64,000 nt of DNA, taken from positions 62,001 through 126,000 of the forward strand of contig JADJTL010000003.1 in NCBI GenBank assembly GCA_016711215.1. The letters are read 5' to 3'. The stretch is from Pseudomonadota bacterium (lineage in GTDB: Bacteria; Myxococcota_A; Polyangia; GCA-2747355). A program made the translations under genes and the position numbers. Positions 17,153 through 25,876 of this stretch are shown one piece after another. The notes beneath the pieces were generated by a model, which saw nothing but the letters and a program-made list of their open reading frames with translations, did no database searches and was not told where the DNA came from. How positions within the stretch are numbered: position 1 is the stretch's first letter; every line of letters starts with the position of its first letter.

Positions 17153-19295
17153 GCAACGCCTGCGCCTGATCGCAGAGGCTCTTCGCGGCGCCGCAGAGCT
17201 CCTTCGCGCGGAGCAGCTTGGCGCGCGCCTCGGACGGCTTCCCGGTCGCCTTCAACGCCTGGCCTTCGCGCAGCGCCTGCTCGGCGAGCTGCTCGATCTG
17301 CAACAGCCCACTGAGCAGCTCGGCGTTCGTCGGATCGACGCGCTTGCCGCGCTGCCAGAGCTCGAGCGCGGCCGCGTAGCGCCCGACCGCCCACTCCTCC
17401 TCGCCGAGGGCGCGATACAAGCCGCCGAGGGCCTGGGTGACCTCGCGACGGTAGAGGCTCGAGACCGCTTCGGGCAGCAGCTCACGATCGGTCGCGAGCA
17501 GCTCGCTCCACGCGGCGTCTGCAGCCTCCGCGTCGCGCTGGCGCAGGGCGGCGAAGCCCGCGCTGTGGCGCGCGCGGATCAATAGCAGGCGGCGTTGGGC
17601 GTCGGTGAAGGGGCTGGTCGTGGCGCCCGCCCTCTCGGCGGCGCGCCGCGCGCGCGCCAGCTCGCCGAACGCTTGGTCGACCCCGCCCTTGACGTAGGCC
17701 AGCAGCGCCGCACGCAGCCCTGCGTCAGCGTAGCGGCCGGCCAGCGCGGCGGCGACCTCGGCCTCGTTGAACTCCTGGGTCTGGGCCTTGACATAGCGGG
17801 GCGCGGGGCAGCGCACGAAGTCCTTCGCCGCGCCATGGCGCCGCTCGAGCTCGTTCATTCGCCGGCGCAGCCCCGATTCGCCGACGATCAGCGCATCGAC
17901 CGGCACCGCCAGCCAGGCGCGGCAGAGCAGCTCGTAGCACTCACGGTCGGCGCCCTGACGGCACCGCGCCAGGCCCTCGTCGCGATAGTCAGCGGCCAGG
18001 CGCTCATCGATCGCCCGCGTCTGGGCACGTGCCTCGCGCGCGTAGGGCGACTGCGCAGGCACACGACGCAGCGCCGTCTTCGCTGCGAGCAAGGCCTCAC
18101 GCCCGCCGCGTGCGATCAGCCGCAGCGCTGCCTCGTAGCTCCGGCCGTGCTCGCGCTCCTCGGCGGCGTGCTCGCGCAGTCGCTTCGCCTCGGCGTTGAG
18201 CGGATCGCGCTCGAGCACGCGGTCGAGCCGCGCCAGCGCGCCATCCCAATCCTGGGCCGCCAAGCGCAAACGCGCCTCCTCGAAGACCTGTCGCGTTGTT
18301 TGCGCCTGCGCGCGCAGACGATCCTCGGGGGTCTCGACCACGGGCGACGCATGCCGCGCGCGAACCGCGTAGCCCGCTACCAGCGCGGCGACGACGACGG
18401 CGAGCGCGGCGGCGCCGCTCGCGCCCAGGCGCCACGAGCTCCGGCGCCGCGTCGTCCCTCGCTCGGCATCGCGACCGGCGGCGACGAGCCGAAAGGAGAG
18501 CTCACCGAAACGCAGCACGCTGCCGACCAGCGCCGTCGCCCGCTTGACTCGCTGACCGCCGACGAAGGTACCGTTGGCGCTGCGCAGGTCCAGGATCTCG
18601 AGCTGCTCGCCAGCGACGCCCGGTCGGAGCTGAGCGTGGCGGCGACTGATCGACGGGTGCTCGAGCGCCAGGTCGCTCCCGGCGTAGCGCCCGACGGTCA
18701 GCACGCGCTTGTCGAGCGCAAGGCGCATGCCGTCGTAGGGGCCACCGCGACCGACCAGCGCCAGCGGCGCGGGCGACGCAGCCGCCGCCACCGGCGCGCG
18801 TGCGCGCGCAGCCGCCGCGGAGCCCTCGAGCACGGTCTCGAGTTCCCAGCCGCCAGCAGGGCTATCCTCGGGGCCCGCATCCTCCTCGTCCGCGGGCGCC
18901 GGATTCGGTAGCGCGCGAGGCGCAGCCGGCGCGGCGCGCGCGGCGCGTCCCCCGCGCGGGCCCGATCCGCGCGACGCGGCCGGGCCCGGCTCGCGCTCCT
19001 CAGGTACCAAGCGGAGCTGATAGGAAGAGATGCCGACGACGCTCGCGCCACTGAGCGCAGTCGGCTCCGTGATCCGCCGGCCATCGACCCGCACGCCGTT
19101 GGCGGCGCCCTCGTCGCGTACGACGACCGTCGCGCCGCTGAGGTAGACGGAGGCGTGGACACGCGAGACGCCCTGGCCGGGCAACACCAGCGCGCACTCC
19201 GCGGCGCGCCCGATCAGGCGCTCGCCGTGGACGACCTCGAGCGTGCCCACCCGCTGACCGCTGCTGTCCGTCGCCGCGATGCTCGGCACGATCAA
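17139..19295 (-). CDS. Double-FHA transmembrane TPR protein
   Basis: 718 aa from TTG 19295; GTG 19289 is an equally good start. FHA1 (about 10-100) has LIGRAAECALVLPGQGVSRVHA and GAANGVRVDGRRI. FHA2 (about 180-275) has VGRYAGSDLALEHPSISRRH and DLRSANGTFVGGQRV. Both keep the phosphothreonine-binding Arg, Ser and Asn-Gly positions. A single membrane helix (about 292-312, GAAALAVVVAALVAGYAV) leads to a roughly 400-residue TPR-like region that would be periplasmic. That architecture resembles signal-transducing or assembly proteins of secretion machines. It lies 30 bases downstream of cpaF on the same strand, so it is probably the last gene of the Tad operon and could link phosphorylation to the pilus machine. 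Confidence 0.85.
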   Translation of the reverse strand: MIVPSIAATDSSGQRVGTLEVVHGERLIGRAAECALVLPGQGVSRVHASVYLSGATVVVRDEGAANGVRVDGRRITEPTALSGASVVGISSYQLRLVPEEREPGPAASRGSGPRGGRAARAAPAAPRALPNPAPADEEDAGPEDSPAGGWELETVLEGSAAAARARAPVAAAASPAPLALVGRGGPYDGMRLALDKRVLTVGRYAGSDLALEHPSISRRHAQLRPGVAGEQLEILDLRSANGTFVGGQRVKRATALVGSVLRFGELSFRLVAAGRDAERGTTRRRSSWRLGASGAAALAVVVAALVAGYAVRARHASPVVETPEDRLRAQAQTTRQVFEEARLRLAAQDWDGALARLDRVLERDPLNAEAKRLREHAAEEREHGRSYEAALRLIARGGREALLAAKTALRRVPAQSPYAREARAQTRAIDERLAADYRDEGLARCRQGADRECYELLCRAWLAVPVDALIVGESGLRRRMNELERRHGAAKDFVRCPAPRYVKAQTQEFNEAEVAAALAGRYADAGLRAALLAYVKGGVDQAFGELARARRAAERAGATTSPFTDAQRRLLLIRARHSAGFAALRQRDAEAADAAWSELLATDRELLPEAVSSLYRREVTQALGGLYRALGEEEWAVGRYAAALELWQRGKRVDPTNAELLSGLLQIEQLAEQALREGQALKATGKPSEARAKLLRAKELCGAAKSLCDQAQALLKER

Positions 19296-19325
19296 ACCAA
19301 GGTGGCGCTGCGCCGACGCGTGGCG

Positions 19326-21386
19326 CTAGGCCTGAAAGACACCCATGTCGAGCTGTACGCCACGGCGCTGCAGCTCCTCGTAGAAGCGCGGAACGAAGCC
19401 AGAGGGCACGAAGCGACCAAGTACCCGGCCGCGCGCATCGAAGCCCTCCTGCTTGAAGACGAAGATGTCCTGCAGCGTGATCACGTCACCTTCCATGCCG
19501 CAAACCTCGGTGATGTGCGTGATCTTGCGCGTACCGTCAGGGAAGCGCGACTGATGAACGATCAAATCGATCGCCGCCGCGATCTGCTCGCGGATGGCGC
19601 GAATCGGCAGATCCATGCCGGCCATCAGCACCATCGTCTCCAGGCGCGAGAGGGTGTCGCGCGGTCCATTGGAGTGCGCCGTCGTCAGTGAGCCGTCGTG
19701 ACCGGTGTTCATCGCCTGCAGCATGTCGAGCGCCTCGCCGCCGCGACACTCGCCGACGATGATGCGATCGGGTCGCATGCGCAGCGAATTGCGCACGAGA
19801 TCGCGAATCGTGATCGCCCCGCGACCCTCGATGTTCTGCGGCCGGCTCTCGAGCTGAATCCAATGCTCGTGCTTGAGCTGAAGCTCCGCCGCATCCTCGA
19901 TCGTCAGGATGCGCTCGCTCTCGGGGATCGCGTTGCTGACCACGTTCAGCGTAGTCGTCTTGCCCGAGCCCGTTCCGCCGCTGATCACGATGTTCTTGCG
20001 CGCGCCGACGCAGGTGCCGAGGAAGTCGATCATCTGCGGCGTCAGCGTCTCCGTCCGCACCAGGTCTTCGGCCCCGAGCACATCGCGCCGGAACTTGCGA
20101 ATCGTCAGCGTCGGCCCCTTGAGCGAGAGCGGCGGGATGATCGCGTTGACGCGGCTACCGTCCTTGAGGCGAGCATCGACCAGCGGCGACGACTCGTCGA
20201 TCCGGCGCCCCAAGGGGGCGATGATGCGCTCGATCACGGCGAGCACCGCCTTGTCGTTCGAGAACCCGCACTCCGTCAGCGTCAGCCGCCCGCTACGCTC
20301 GACGAAGACCTGATCGGCGCGATTGACCATGATCTCGTCGACAGTCGCGTCGGCCAGCAGATCCTCGAGTGGGCCCAGGCCCAAGGCCTCGTTCAGCACA
20401 TCCTTGATCAACGCATCCTGGTCGACGAAGCTCGGGATCTGCCCCTGGTTGTCCAGCGCCTCGACGACATCGGCGATCGCGCGCTCGGTCTTGGCCCACA
20501 ACTCCTCGCTGGCCAGCTCCTCGAGCTCCATCCGCCGCAGGTCGAGATGACTGATCAGGCGCTCGTGAATCTCCTGCTGCAGCTCGAAGATCTTCGCCCG
20601 CCGTGGATCGCCGGCCGCCGGCACGGGACGCGCTGCACGCTCGGGAGCGGCCACCTCTCGCGGGCGGACCTCGGCCATCCGCGGCACGGGCTGCGACCCG
20701 CGCTCGGCCGCATGCGGGGCAGCCCAGGGCGGCGGCGTGGCGACTGGTTCCAGCATCGACGACGCGGGCGCCGGTGCGCCATGCGCATCCTGCAGCGCTG
20801 GGGCGCTGCCCTGCGCGCCGTAGAAGGGTGGCGGTAGCTGGTGCGCCGGCGAAGACGCGGGGGGCGCGGCGTGCGACGCCTCCTGCGCTAAGTCGAGCGA
20901 GGGCTCGCCCGGAAACTCCTGCGAGGCGTCCGCGGCCGCCGACGCGAACGAACGCACCGCCTCGTGCTCAGCGGCCGTCGGCGCTCCGATCTCTGCCGCC
21001 GTCGCGCGCGGCTGGCGCTTGGGCGGCGGCGGCGGCGGTGAACGACGCCCGCCATCGGCGGCGATCGCGGGATCCGACGCGCTCAGCGCCGAATCGCTGC
21101 CGTCCTCCAGGTACATGATGAAGTCGCCGATGTAGACCTTGTCGTGGCTCTTGATCACCTGCGGGCTGCTGATCTTGCGGCCATTGACATAGGTGCCGTT
21201 GGTGCTCCGCAGGTCAACGATGATGAACTTCCCGTCCTTGTAGACGATCCGCGAGTGACGCTTGGAGACGTTCCCCTTGGGCAAGATGATGTCATTGCCC
21301 TGGACCCGCCCGATGTTGATCTCGTCCTTGTCGAACGCCAGGCGACGCTGCTCGCCGCCCTTTTCGGTGATCACGACAGTAAACAT
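19326..21386 (-). CDS. cpaF: Tad pilus assembly ATPase CpaF/TadA with N-terminal FHA domain
   Basis: 686 aa from ATG 21386, with GGAG upstream. The FHA domain occupies about residues 1-100 (NIGRVQGNDIILPKGNVSKRH, DLRSTNGTYVNGRKI). A Pro/Ala-rich linker of about 160 residues follows. The rest is a secretion ATPase: VDEIMVNRADQVFVER, FLGTCVGARKNIVISGGTGS with Walker A GGTGSGKTTTLN near residue 470, MRPDRIIVGECRGGEALDML and DGSLTTAHSNGPRDTLSRLE. It powers Flp pilus assembly at the inner membrane. Ordinary CpaF lacks FHA; the fusion is known in myxobacteria and implies control by a Thr kinase. It is 26 bases downstream of the secretin gene. Confidence 0.95.
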   Translation of the reverse strand: MFTVVITEKGGEQRRLAFDKDEINIGRVQGNDIILPKGNVSKRHSRIVYKDGKFIIVDLRSTNGTYVNGRKISSPQVIKSHDKVYIGDFIMYLEDGSDSALSASDPAIAADGGRRSPPPPPPKRQPRATAAEIGAPTAAEHEAVRSFASAAADASQEFPGEPSLDLAQEASHAAPPASSPAHQLPPPFYGAQGSAPALQDAHGAPAPASSMLEPVATPPPWAAPHAAERGSQPVPRMAEVRPREVAAPERAARPVPAAGDPRRAKIFELQQEIHERLISHLDLRRMELEELASEELWAKTERAIADVVEALDNQGQIPSFVDQDALIKDVLNEALGLGPLEDLLADATVDEIMVNRADQVFVERSGRLTLTECGFSNDKAVLAVIERIIAPLGRRIDESSPLVDARLKDGSRVNAIIPPLSLKGPTLTIRKFRRDVLGAEDLVRTETLTPQMIDFLGTCVGARKNIVISGGTGSGKTTTLNVVSNAIPESERILTIEDAAELQLKHEHWIQLESRPQNIEGRGAITIRDLVRNSLRMRPDRIIVGECRGGEALDMLQAMNTGHDGSLTTAHSNGPRDTLSRLETMVLMAGMDLPIRAIREQIAAAIDLIVHQSRFPDGTRKITHITEVCGMEGDVITLQDIFVFKQEGFDARGRVLGRFVPSGFVPRFYEELQRRGVQLDMGVFQA

Positions 21387-21412
21387 AGATGCTCCGCGCG
21401 GTGGCGGTCAGC

Positions 21413-22867
21413 TCAATCGAGGAGCTGCCACCCCACCTCGTCCTCATACTCGCCGTAGAGCTGCTGAATATCGCGGATCGTGTTGACGACCCACGGCTGA
21501 TCGGGAGAAACGACCTTTGGCGTGACGAAGACGACCAAGGTCGTCTTCTCTTCGGCGAAGCCGCGTGACTTGAAGAGCTCGCCGAGGATCGGGATGTGTC
21601 CGAGCAGCGGCACCTTGCTGATGGCCTTTTGCTGCTCACTGCTGAACAAGCCGCTCAGGACTATCGACGAACCCGTGCGCACGGTGACGGCGGTCTTGAA
21701 GCGCCGCGTGCGGAATCCCGGCACATTCGCCACGCGCAACGCCTGGTCGGGCGCGCTCACCTCGGCGTGGAGTGCAAGCTGAATGTTTCCCAGGCTGTCC
21801 GAGGTCGGGGTGACATTGAGGCGGATCCCGAAGTCCTTGAAGGAAACACTGAAGGCACCGACCGTCTGCATCACGATCGGGATCTCTCCGCCGACGAGGA
21901 ACTCGGCCGACTCGCCGGAGCCACAGACCAGCTTGGGTTGCGCCAAGAGGCGCGCTCGCCCGGAGTTGACCAGCATATTGAGCGCGACCGAGAGGGGCGG
22001 CAGCGGCGCGGAGAAGTTCAGCGACACATCGGCGGCGCCGCCGGGCTTGATCGGCACGGTGCCCTGAATCGTACCGATCGCGCCACCCGCGCTATCCGAG
22101 CCGATCGCGAGCCGGGAGGGCCACTCGACACCGAGCTCCTCGACCGACCGCCGCCGCATCTCGACGAATTGCACGTCGACGAGGATCTGCTTGTCGCCGC
22201 CGACGCGAACCAGGTTCTCGGCGTTGAGGCCATAGGCGCGCAGGATCGACTTCAGCTTCTCCATTTCGGCTGCCGATCCCACGGCACCCTCCAGAAAGAG
22301 CGTCCCCCCCACGAGGCGGGCCCGCACGTCCGTCAACCCGCTGCGTCGCAGGATCTGGTTCACCTGCTCGATCGCGGAGGGTCGAAACTGAACAAGATTA
22401 AGCACCTTGTCGCCGAAGAGCTGCACCGCGCGTTGTGCTCGCCCGTAGTCGTCAGGGGTCAGCGCCGCGCCGCTCAGCACCACCGTCTCGCCGACCAGCC
22501 GCGGGTAGATGCCCTCGATACCCGTGCCGAGAAACTCCCGAATCTGCTTGAACAGGCGCCCGACCTCGACGCGGGTGACCGTCACGCTGAACTTCGAGGT
22601 CTCGCGCGCCGTGGTCACCAGCAGCTCGGTGGTGCCGCCGTCGATGCCGACGACCGTGACGCTCTCCCGCGAGTAGGTCGCGACGTCGGCGATCTCCGGA
22701 TTGAGGACGTGCACCTTCGTGATCGTCCCGGAGACCTTGATGGTCGTCGACTGACCGACGTTGAGGCGTACGACGCGCGCGGCCGGTGCGCCGAACGCCA
22801 GACCACCGCCACTCGGCGCGAGGGCGAGCAGAAGCAGCAGGCAGCGCAGGAGATTGCGTTTCGCCAT
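21413..22867 (-). CDS. cpaC: Tad pilus outer-membrane secretin CpaC/RcpA
   Basis: 484 aa from ATG 22867; an extension to 22921 would place residues before a good signal peptide and is not favoured. The signal is NLLRCLLLLLALAPSGGGLAF. The pilus/secretin N-terminal domain has LNVGQSTTIKVSGTITKVHV and VATYSRESVTVVGIDGGTTE. A BON-like segment (VVLSGAALTPDDYGRAQRAV) follows. The secretin core has VDVQFVEMRRRSVEELGVEW, LAQPKLVCGSGESAEFLVGG, and GLFSSEQQKAISKVPLLGHI with ILGELFKSR. It forms the outer-membrane gate for Flp pili. It is transcribed ahead of cpaF. Confidence 0.95.
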   Translation of the reverse strand: MAKRNLLRCLLLLLALAPSGGGLAFGAPAARVVRLNVGQSTTIKVSGTITKVHVLNPEIADVATYSRESVTVVGIDGGTTELLVTTARETSKFSVTVTRVEVGRLFKQIREFLGTGIEGIYPRLVGETVVLSGAALTPDDYGRAQRAVQLFGDKVLNLVQFRPSAIEQVNQILRRSGLTDVRARLVGGTLFLEGAVGSAAEMEKLKSILRAYGLNAENLVRVGGDKQILVDVQFVEMRRRSVEELGVEWPSRLAIGSDSAGGAIGTIQGTVPIKPGGAADVSLNFSAPLPPLSVALNMLVNSGRARLLAQPKLVCGSGESAEFLVGGEIPIVMQTVGAFSVSFKDFGIRLNVTPTSDSLGNIQLALHAEVSAPDQALRVANVPGFRTRRFKTAVTVRTGSSIVLSGLFSSEQQKAISKVPLLGHIPILGELFKSRGFAEEKTTLVVFVTPKVVSPDQPWVVNTIRDIQQLYGEYEDEVGWQLLD

Positions 22868-23033
22868 CAAAAACCAGAAGAAAAGGTACCGAGGTGCAGC
22901 GCGCAGGTCAAGCCGCCGCATGCATCCAGCTTCGCCCTCCGCGCGAGGCGGGGAGCGCAGCGCGCCACCCCGCCGGCGTGGCGGAGAATCCGTGGAGCCC
23001 GGCCCCGCGGCGCGCCATGCTCCTTGCGACCCG

Positions 23034-23588
23034 TCAAATCAGGCGCATCGCCGGCCAGTAGCGCGTCGCCACCGCATACGCCGTGCCCACGAAGACCGCG
23101 ACCGCGTAGGGGATGCGGTGCAGCACGGTCGCTTCGGCGGCTGCCACCGGGTGCCTGGCCAGCAAACGACCCGTCAGCGTCCTGAGGTTGCCGAGCACCG
23201 CGCGCAGACGCCCGAGCGTCAGGGCCCAGACCAACCCCACCAGGCCGCCCGCCAGCGCCACATAGACCAGCGTCTGAAGCGCCAGTGGCCAGCGCAACCA
23301 GGCACCCACGGCGGCAAGGAGCTTGACGTCGCCCATTCCGAGGAGGCCGAGTGCACCCAGCGCGCCGAAGACAAAACCCAGCAGCAGCGCGCCCGCAAGC
23401 GCAGCCGCCAGCCCCTGGAGGGCACCCGCTGGACCGCCGAGCTGGAGCGCCCCGGCGCTCGCATTGAAGGCCAGCCCCAGCGCCAACCCGCCCAGGGTCA
23501 AGCCGTTGGGAATACGATAGCTTTTCAGGTCCGTGGCGACCGCGATGAGGCAGAGCACCAAGCAGGCGATGTCGGCGACGAGCAGCAC
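23034..23588 (-). CDS. cpaA: Prepilin peptidase CpaA/TadV (A24 family)
   Basis: 184 aa from GTG 23588. Six or so membrane helices are visible. The aspartyl protease signature is present: the Asp in VATDLKSYRIPNGLT and the Asp of GMGDVKLLAAVG. The length fits the short, methylase-free CpaA type. It cleaves Flp prepilin at the inner membrane. It lies 9 bases downstream of the flp pilin gene, so the two are cotranscribed, and about 165 bases upstream of cpaC with no gene between. Confidence 0.93.
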   Translation of the reverse strand: MLLVADIACLVLCLIAVATDLKSYRIPNGLTLGGLALGLAFNASAGALQLGGPAGALQGLAAALAGALLLGFVFGALGALGLLGMGDVKLLAAVGAWLRWPLALQTLVYVALAGGLVGLVWALTLGRLRAVLGNLRTLTGRLLARHPVAAAEATVLHRIPYAVAVFVGTAYAVATRYWPAMRLI

Positions 23589-23597
23589 GGCCGCGCG

Positions 23598-23864
23598 CTA
23601 CTTCCCTTTGCCCGCGATGTTCTTAGTGAAATCCTTGAGTGTGCCAGTCTGGGTGTGTTTGGCCGAGGACTTCTGGGTCTGAACGGTGACGCTCTGCTCA
23701 CCCGAGAGCACGTCGGAGGCTGCAGCGAAGAGTGCCTTGATGTTGTCACCGAAGAGCGTGATGGTCCCGATCGCGAAGATCGCAATGAGTGCGACAATGA
23801 TGATGTATTCAGTCATGCCCTGCCCATTGTCGCAGCGGCGGATTCGATCCAGAAACCTGCGCAT
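23598..23864 (-). CDS. flp: Flp-type pilin
   Basis: 88 aa from ATG 23864 with a strong GGGAGGAGG site. A longer frame from 23933 is rejected. The basic leader MRRFLDRIRRCDNGQG is followed by MTEYIIIVALIAIFAIGTIT, the Flp motif (G, then Glu at +5 region and Tyr, then hydrophobic helix). Cleavage is expected after the Gly. The C-terminal 45 residues are polar (TQKSSAKHTQTGTLKDF) and make the protein longer than the smallest Flp pilins. It is the first gene of the Tad operon. Confidence 0.93.
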   Translation of the reverse strand: MRRFLDRIRRCDNGQGMTEYIIIVALIAIFAIGTITLFGDNIKALFAAASDVLSGEQSVTVQTQKSSAKHTQTGTLKDFTKNIAGKGK

Positions 23865-24036
23865 GCTCCAGCCTCCTCCCGTAACGCCTGGGTCCAGTAT
23901 GGCCGATCGCTGAGGCTCCCGAACATCGGTCAACGAGCCGATGGGGCGCCGCCTCAGCCGAAGCCGCCGCGACGCCAGCCCTCGAGCCGTTCACAATCGC
24001 GTTCCCTGGCTGTGGGGCTGCGGCTAAGATGCCGCG

Positions 24037-24732
24037 ATGTCGCTCGCGCCGCTCACTCGCCGCCGCTGGATCTTGATGAGCACCATCGTCGGCCTCAGCG
24101 CAGCACCGAGCCCGAGCGCCGCGAAGGCGGCGCCGCCCCCACCGACTCCCGTGACGATCCTCCGGGTCGATGACAGCACGCGCTGCGACCTTGGCCGAGC
24201 GGCGGGTGACGCGCTCGCTCGCGAGCTCGGCAAGCATGGCGCGGTGCAACTGTTGTCGGCCGCGCCGGTGCCACCCGCGGTCGACGACGCCACCAGCGCA
24301 CGCCCGGCCCCGCCGCGACGGGCGCGCCGGCGATCCGCGCCGGTGAGGCCCCGAACACCCACCCAAGGACTGATGCTCCAGGTCACCGCCTGTCAGGAAC
24401 GCCTCGGCGCCGGGCCAAATGGAAGGCCGCGCCACGTCGCCTTTGCCAAGATCGCCGTCTCGATCACCGTAACGCAGCTCCCGCGGCAGCAGCTCAGCAT
24501 GACCACGGGGGCCGAGGCCGAGGTCGGCGTCGCGACGGCCACGACCGGGCGGCTGCCCGAACCGGAGCGGGTCGCACTGCGGCGGGACGCCCTCGATCAG
24601 GCGATTCAGCGCGCCGTCGCCGACTTCGCCGACAGCCTGAGACCCGCGGCGCCGCAGCGCGTCAGGCGCGCGCCCCGCGCCCGAGCCCCTCGCACGGGCG
24701 CGCGACCTGGGCCGCGGCAGCGGCGCCCCTGA
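24037..24732 (+). CDS. Exported protein of unknown function (possible Tat signal)
   Basis: 231 aa from ATG 24037. The start TRRRWILMSTIVGLSAA resembles a twin-arginine signal, with cleavage near AAKA. Then VTILRVDDSTRCDLGRAAGD opens a segment that looks like the nucleotide-free alpha/beta domain of lipoproteins that sense or bind envelope partners. LMLQVTACQERL and HVAFAKIAVSITVTQLPRQQ suggest beta strands. The C-terminal 35 residues are Arg/Pro-rich and probably disordered. I do not recognise a family. It lies 9 bases ahead of the GH113-like gene and is probably in the same operon. Confidence 0.7.
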   Translation: MSLAPLTRRRWILMSTIVGLSAAPSPSAAKAAPPPPTPVTILRVDDSTRCDLGRAAGDALARELGKHGAVQLLSAAPVPPAVDDATSARPAPPRRARRRSAPVRPRTPTQGLMLQVTACQERLGAGPNGRPRHVAFAKIAVSITVTQLPRQQLSMTTGAEAEVGVATATTGRLPEPERVALRRDALDQAIQRAVADFADSLRPAAPQRVRRAPRARAPRTGARPGPRQRRP

Positions 24733-24741
24733 GCCGAGGCG

Positions 24742-25842
24742 ATGTCGCGCACCGCGCCACTGCTGGTGCTCGGCGTGCTGACGCTCGGCGCGCTCGGCCC
24801 CGGTGGCGCCAGAGCCGAGCCGCCGCGCCCGTCCTTCCTCCGCGGCGTCGCGCTCGGCCACACGGGCAACGCGAGCCGCGCGGTCCTGCGGCGGCGACTG
24901 GGCGAAATCAAAGCGCTCGGCGCGAGCCACGTCTCGCTGACCGTCGTCTGGTCGATGCGCGACGTGCGGCAGAACAGGCTCGCGCCGCGGCCAGGCCGGA
25001 CCCCCAGCGACGCCGAGCTGCGCTGGTTGATGGCCCAGGCGCGAGCGCTCGGCCTCGAGCTGATGGTCTTCCCGATCGTCGAGGTCGAGCGGCGCAAACC
25101 GCTGGAGTGGCGCGGGACGCTGCGACCCGACGATTGGCGGCGCTGGTGGCTCTCGTATCGGCGCTTCATCCTGCACTATGCGCGGCTCTCGGCGCGCGGC
25201 CAAGCCGACGTCTACTGCGTCGGCTCGGAGCTCGTCAGCACGGAGGGCCAACGGGGACGCTGGGCCGAGCTGATCGCGGAGGTGCGCCAGGTCTTCCGCG
25301 GTGCCCTGCTCTACTCGGCGAACTGGGATCACTACGCGCCTGTCGGCCATTGGGACCTGGTCGATATGGTCGGCCTCACCGCCTATCATCAGCTCACCCC
25401 GCGTCGCGACGCCAGCGAGCAAGAGCTGCTGGCGAGCTGGGGGCGCCTGCGCGATGACCTCGTGGCCTGGGCGCGGCGCGAGCGACGGCGCATCGTATTT
25501 ACCGAAGTCGGCTATCCCAGCATCGACGGCGGCGCGCGCTTCCCCTGGGACTATACCCAACCCGCAGTGGTGGACATCGAGGAGCAACGACGAGCGTTCA
25601 GCGCCTTCGTCGGCGCCTGGTCCAACGTGCCCGAGCTCGCCGGCGTGTTCGTCTGGGACTGGTACGGCGACGGAGGTCCAAACGACAGAGGCTACACACC
25701 CCGCGGCAAGCCAGCGCAGGGCGTGATCGAGGCGTGGTTTCAACGCGCCGCCCGCGCTGCGCCGCAGCAGCGGGCTCAGACCGCCGCAGCTGAGTCGCGT
25801 GCCCGGCCGCAGCGCCGTGGGACGTCGGGATCCGCGCCCTGA
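24742..25842 (+). CDS. Secreted GH113-like glycoside hydrolase
   Basis: 366 aa from ATG 24742. The signal peptide is LLVLGVLTLGALGPGGARA. The body is a TIM barrel: RGVALGHTGNASRAVLRRRL, LGASHVSLTVVWSMRD, LGLELMVFPIVEVERR, YCVGSELVSTEGQ (likely acid/base Glu near residue 163), YSANWDHY, VDMVGLTAYHQL, VFTEVGYPS (likely nucleophile Glu near 253) and GVFVWDWYGDGG. This pattern fits GH113-type (beta-mannanase-like) barrel hydrolases and their relatives. The exact substrate is unknown; it could be an extracellular mannan or envelope glycan. An Ala/Arg-rich tail of about 30 residues ends the protein. Confidence 0.82.
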   Translation: MSRTAPLLVLGVLTLGALGPGGARAEPPRPSFLRGVALGHTGNASRAVLRRRLGEIKALGASHVSLTVVWSMRDVRQNRLAPRPGRTPSDAELRWLMAQARALGLELMVFPIVEVERRKPLEWRGTLRPDDWRRWWLSYRRFILHYARLSARGQADVYCVGSELVSTEGQRGRWAELIAEVRQVFRGALLYSANWDHYAPVGHWDLVDMVGLTAYHQLTPRRDASEQELLASWGRLRDDLVAWARRERRRIVFTEVGYPSIDGGARFPWDYTQPAVVDIEEQRRAFSAFVGAWSNVPELAGVFVWDWYGDGGPNDRGYTPRGKPAQGVIEAWFQRAARAAPQQRAQTAAAESRARPQRRGTSGSAP

Positions 25843-25876
25843 CGGCGCCGCACACCGCAAACGCCCCGAAGGCGCG

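Noticed and set aside
21596..23185. Plus-strand 529-codon frame over the secretin gene
   Set aside because: Antisense shadow of cpaC and cpaA, which have complete family motifs.
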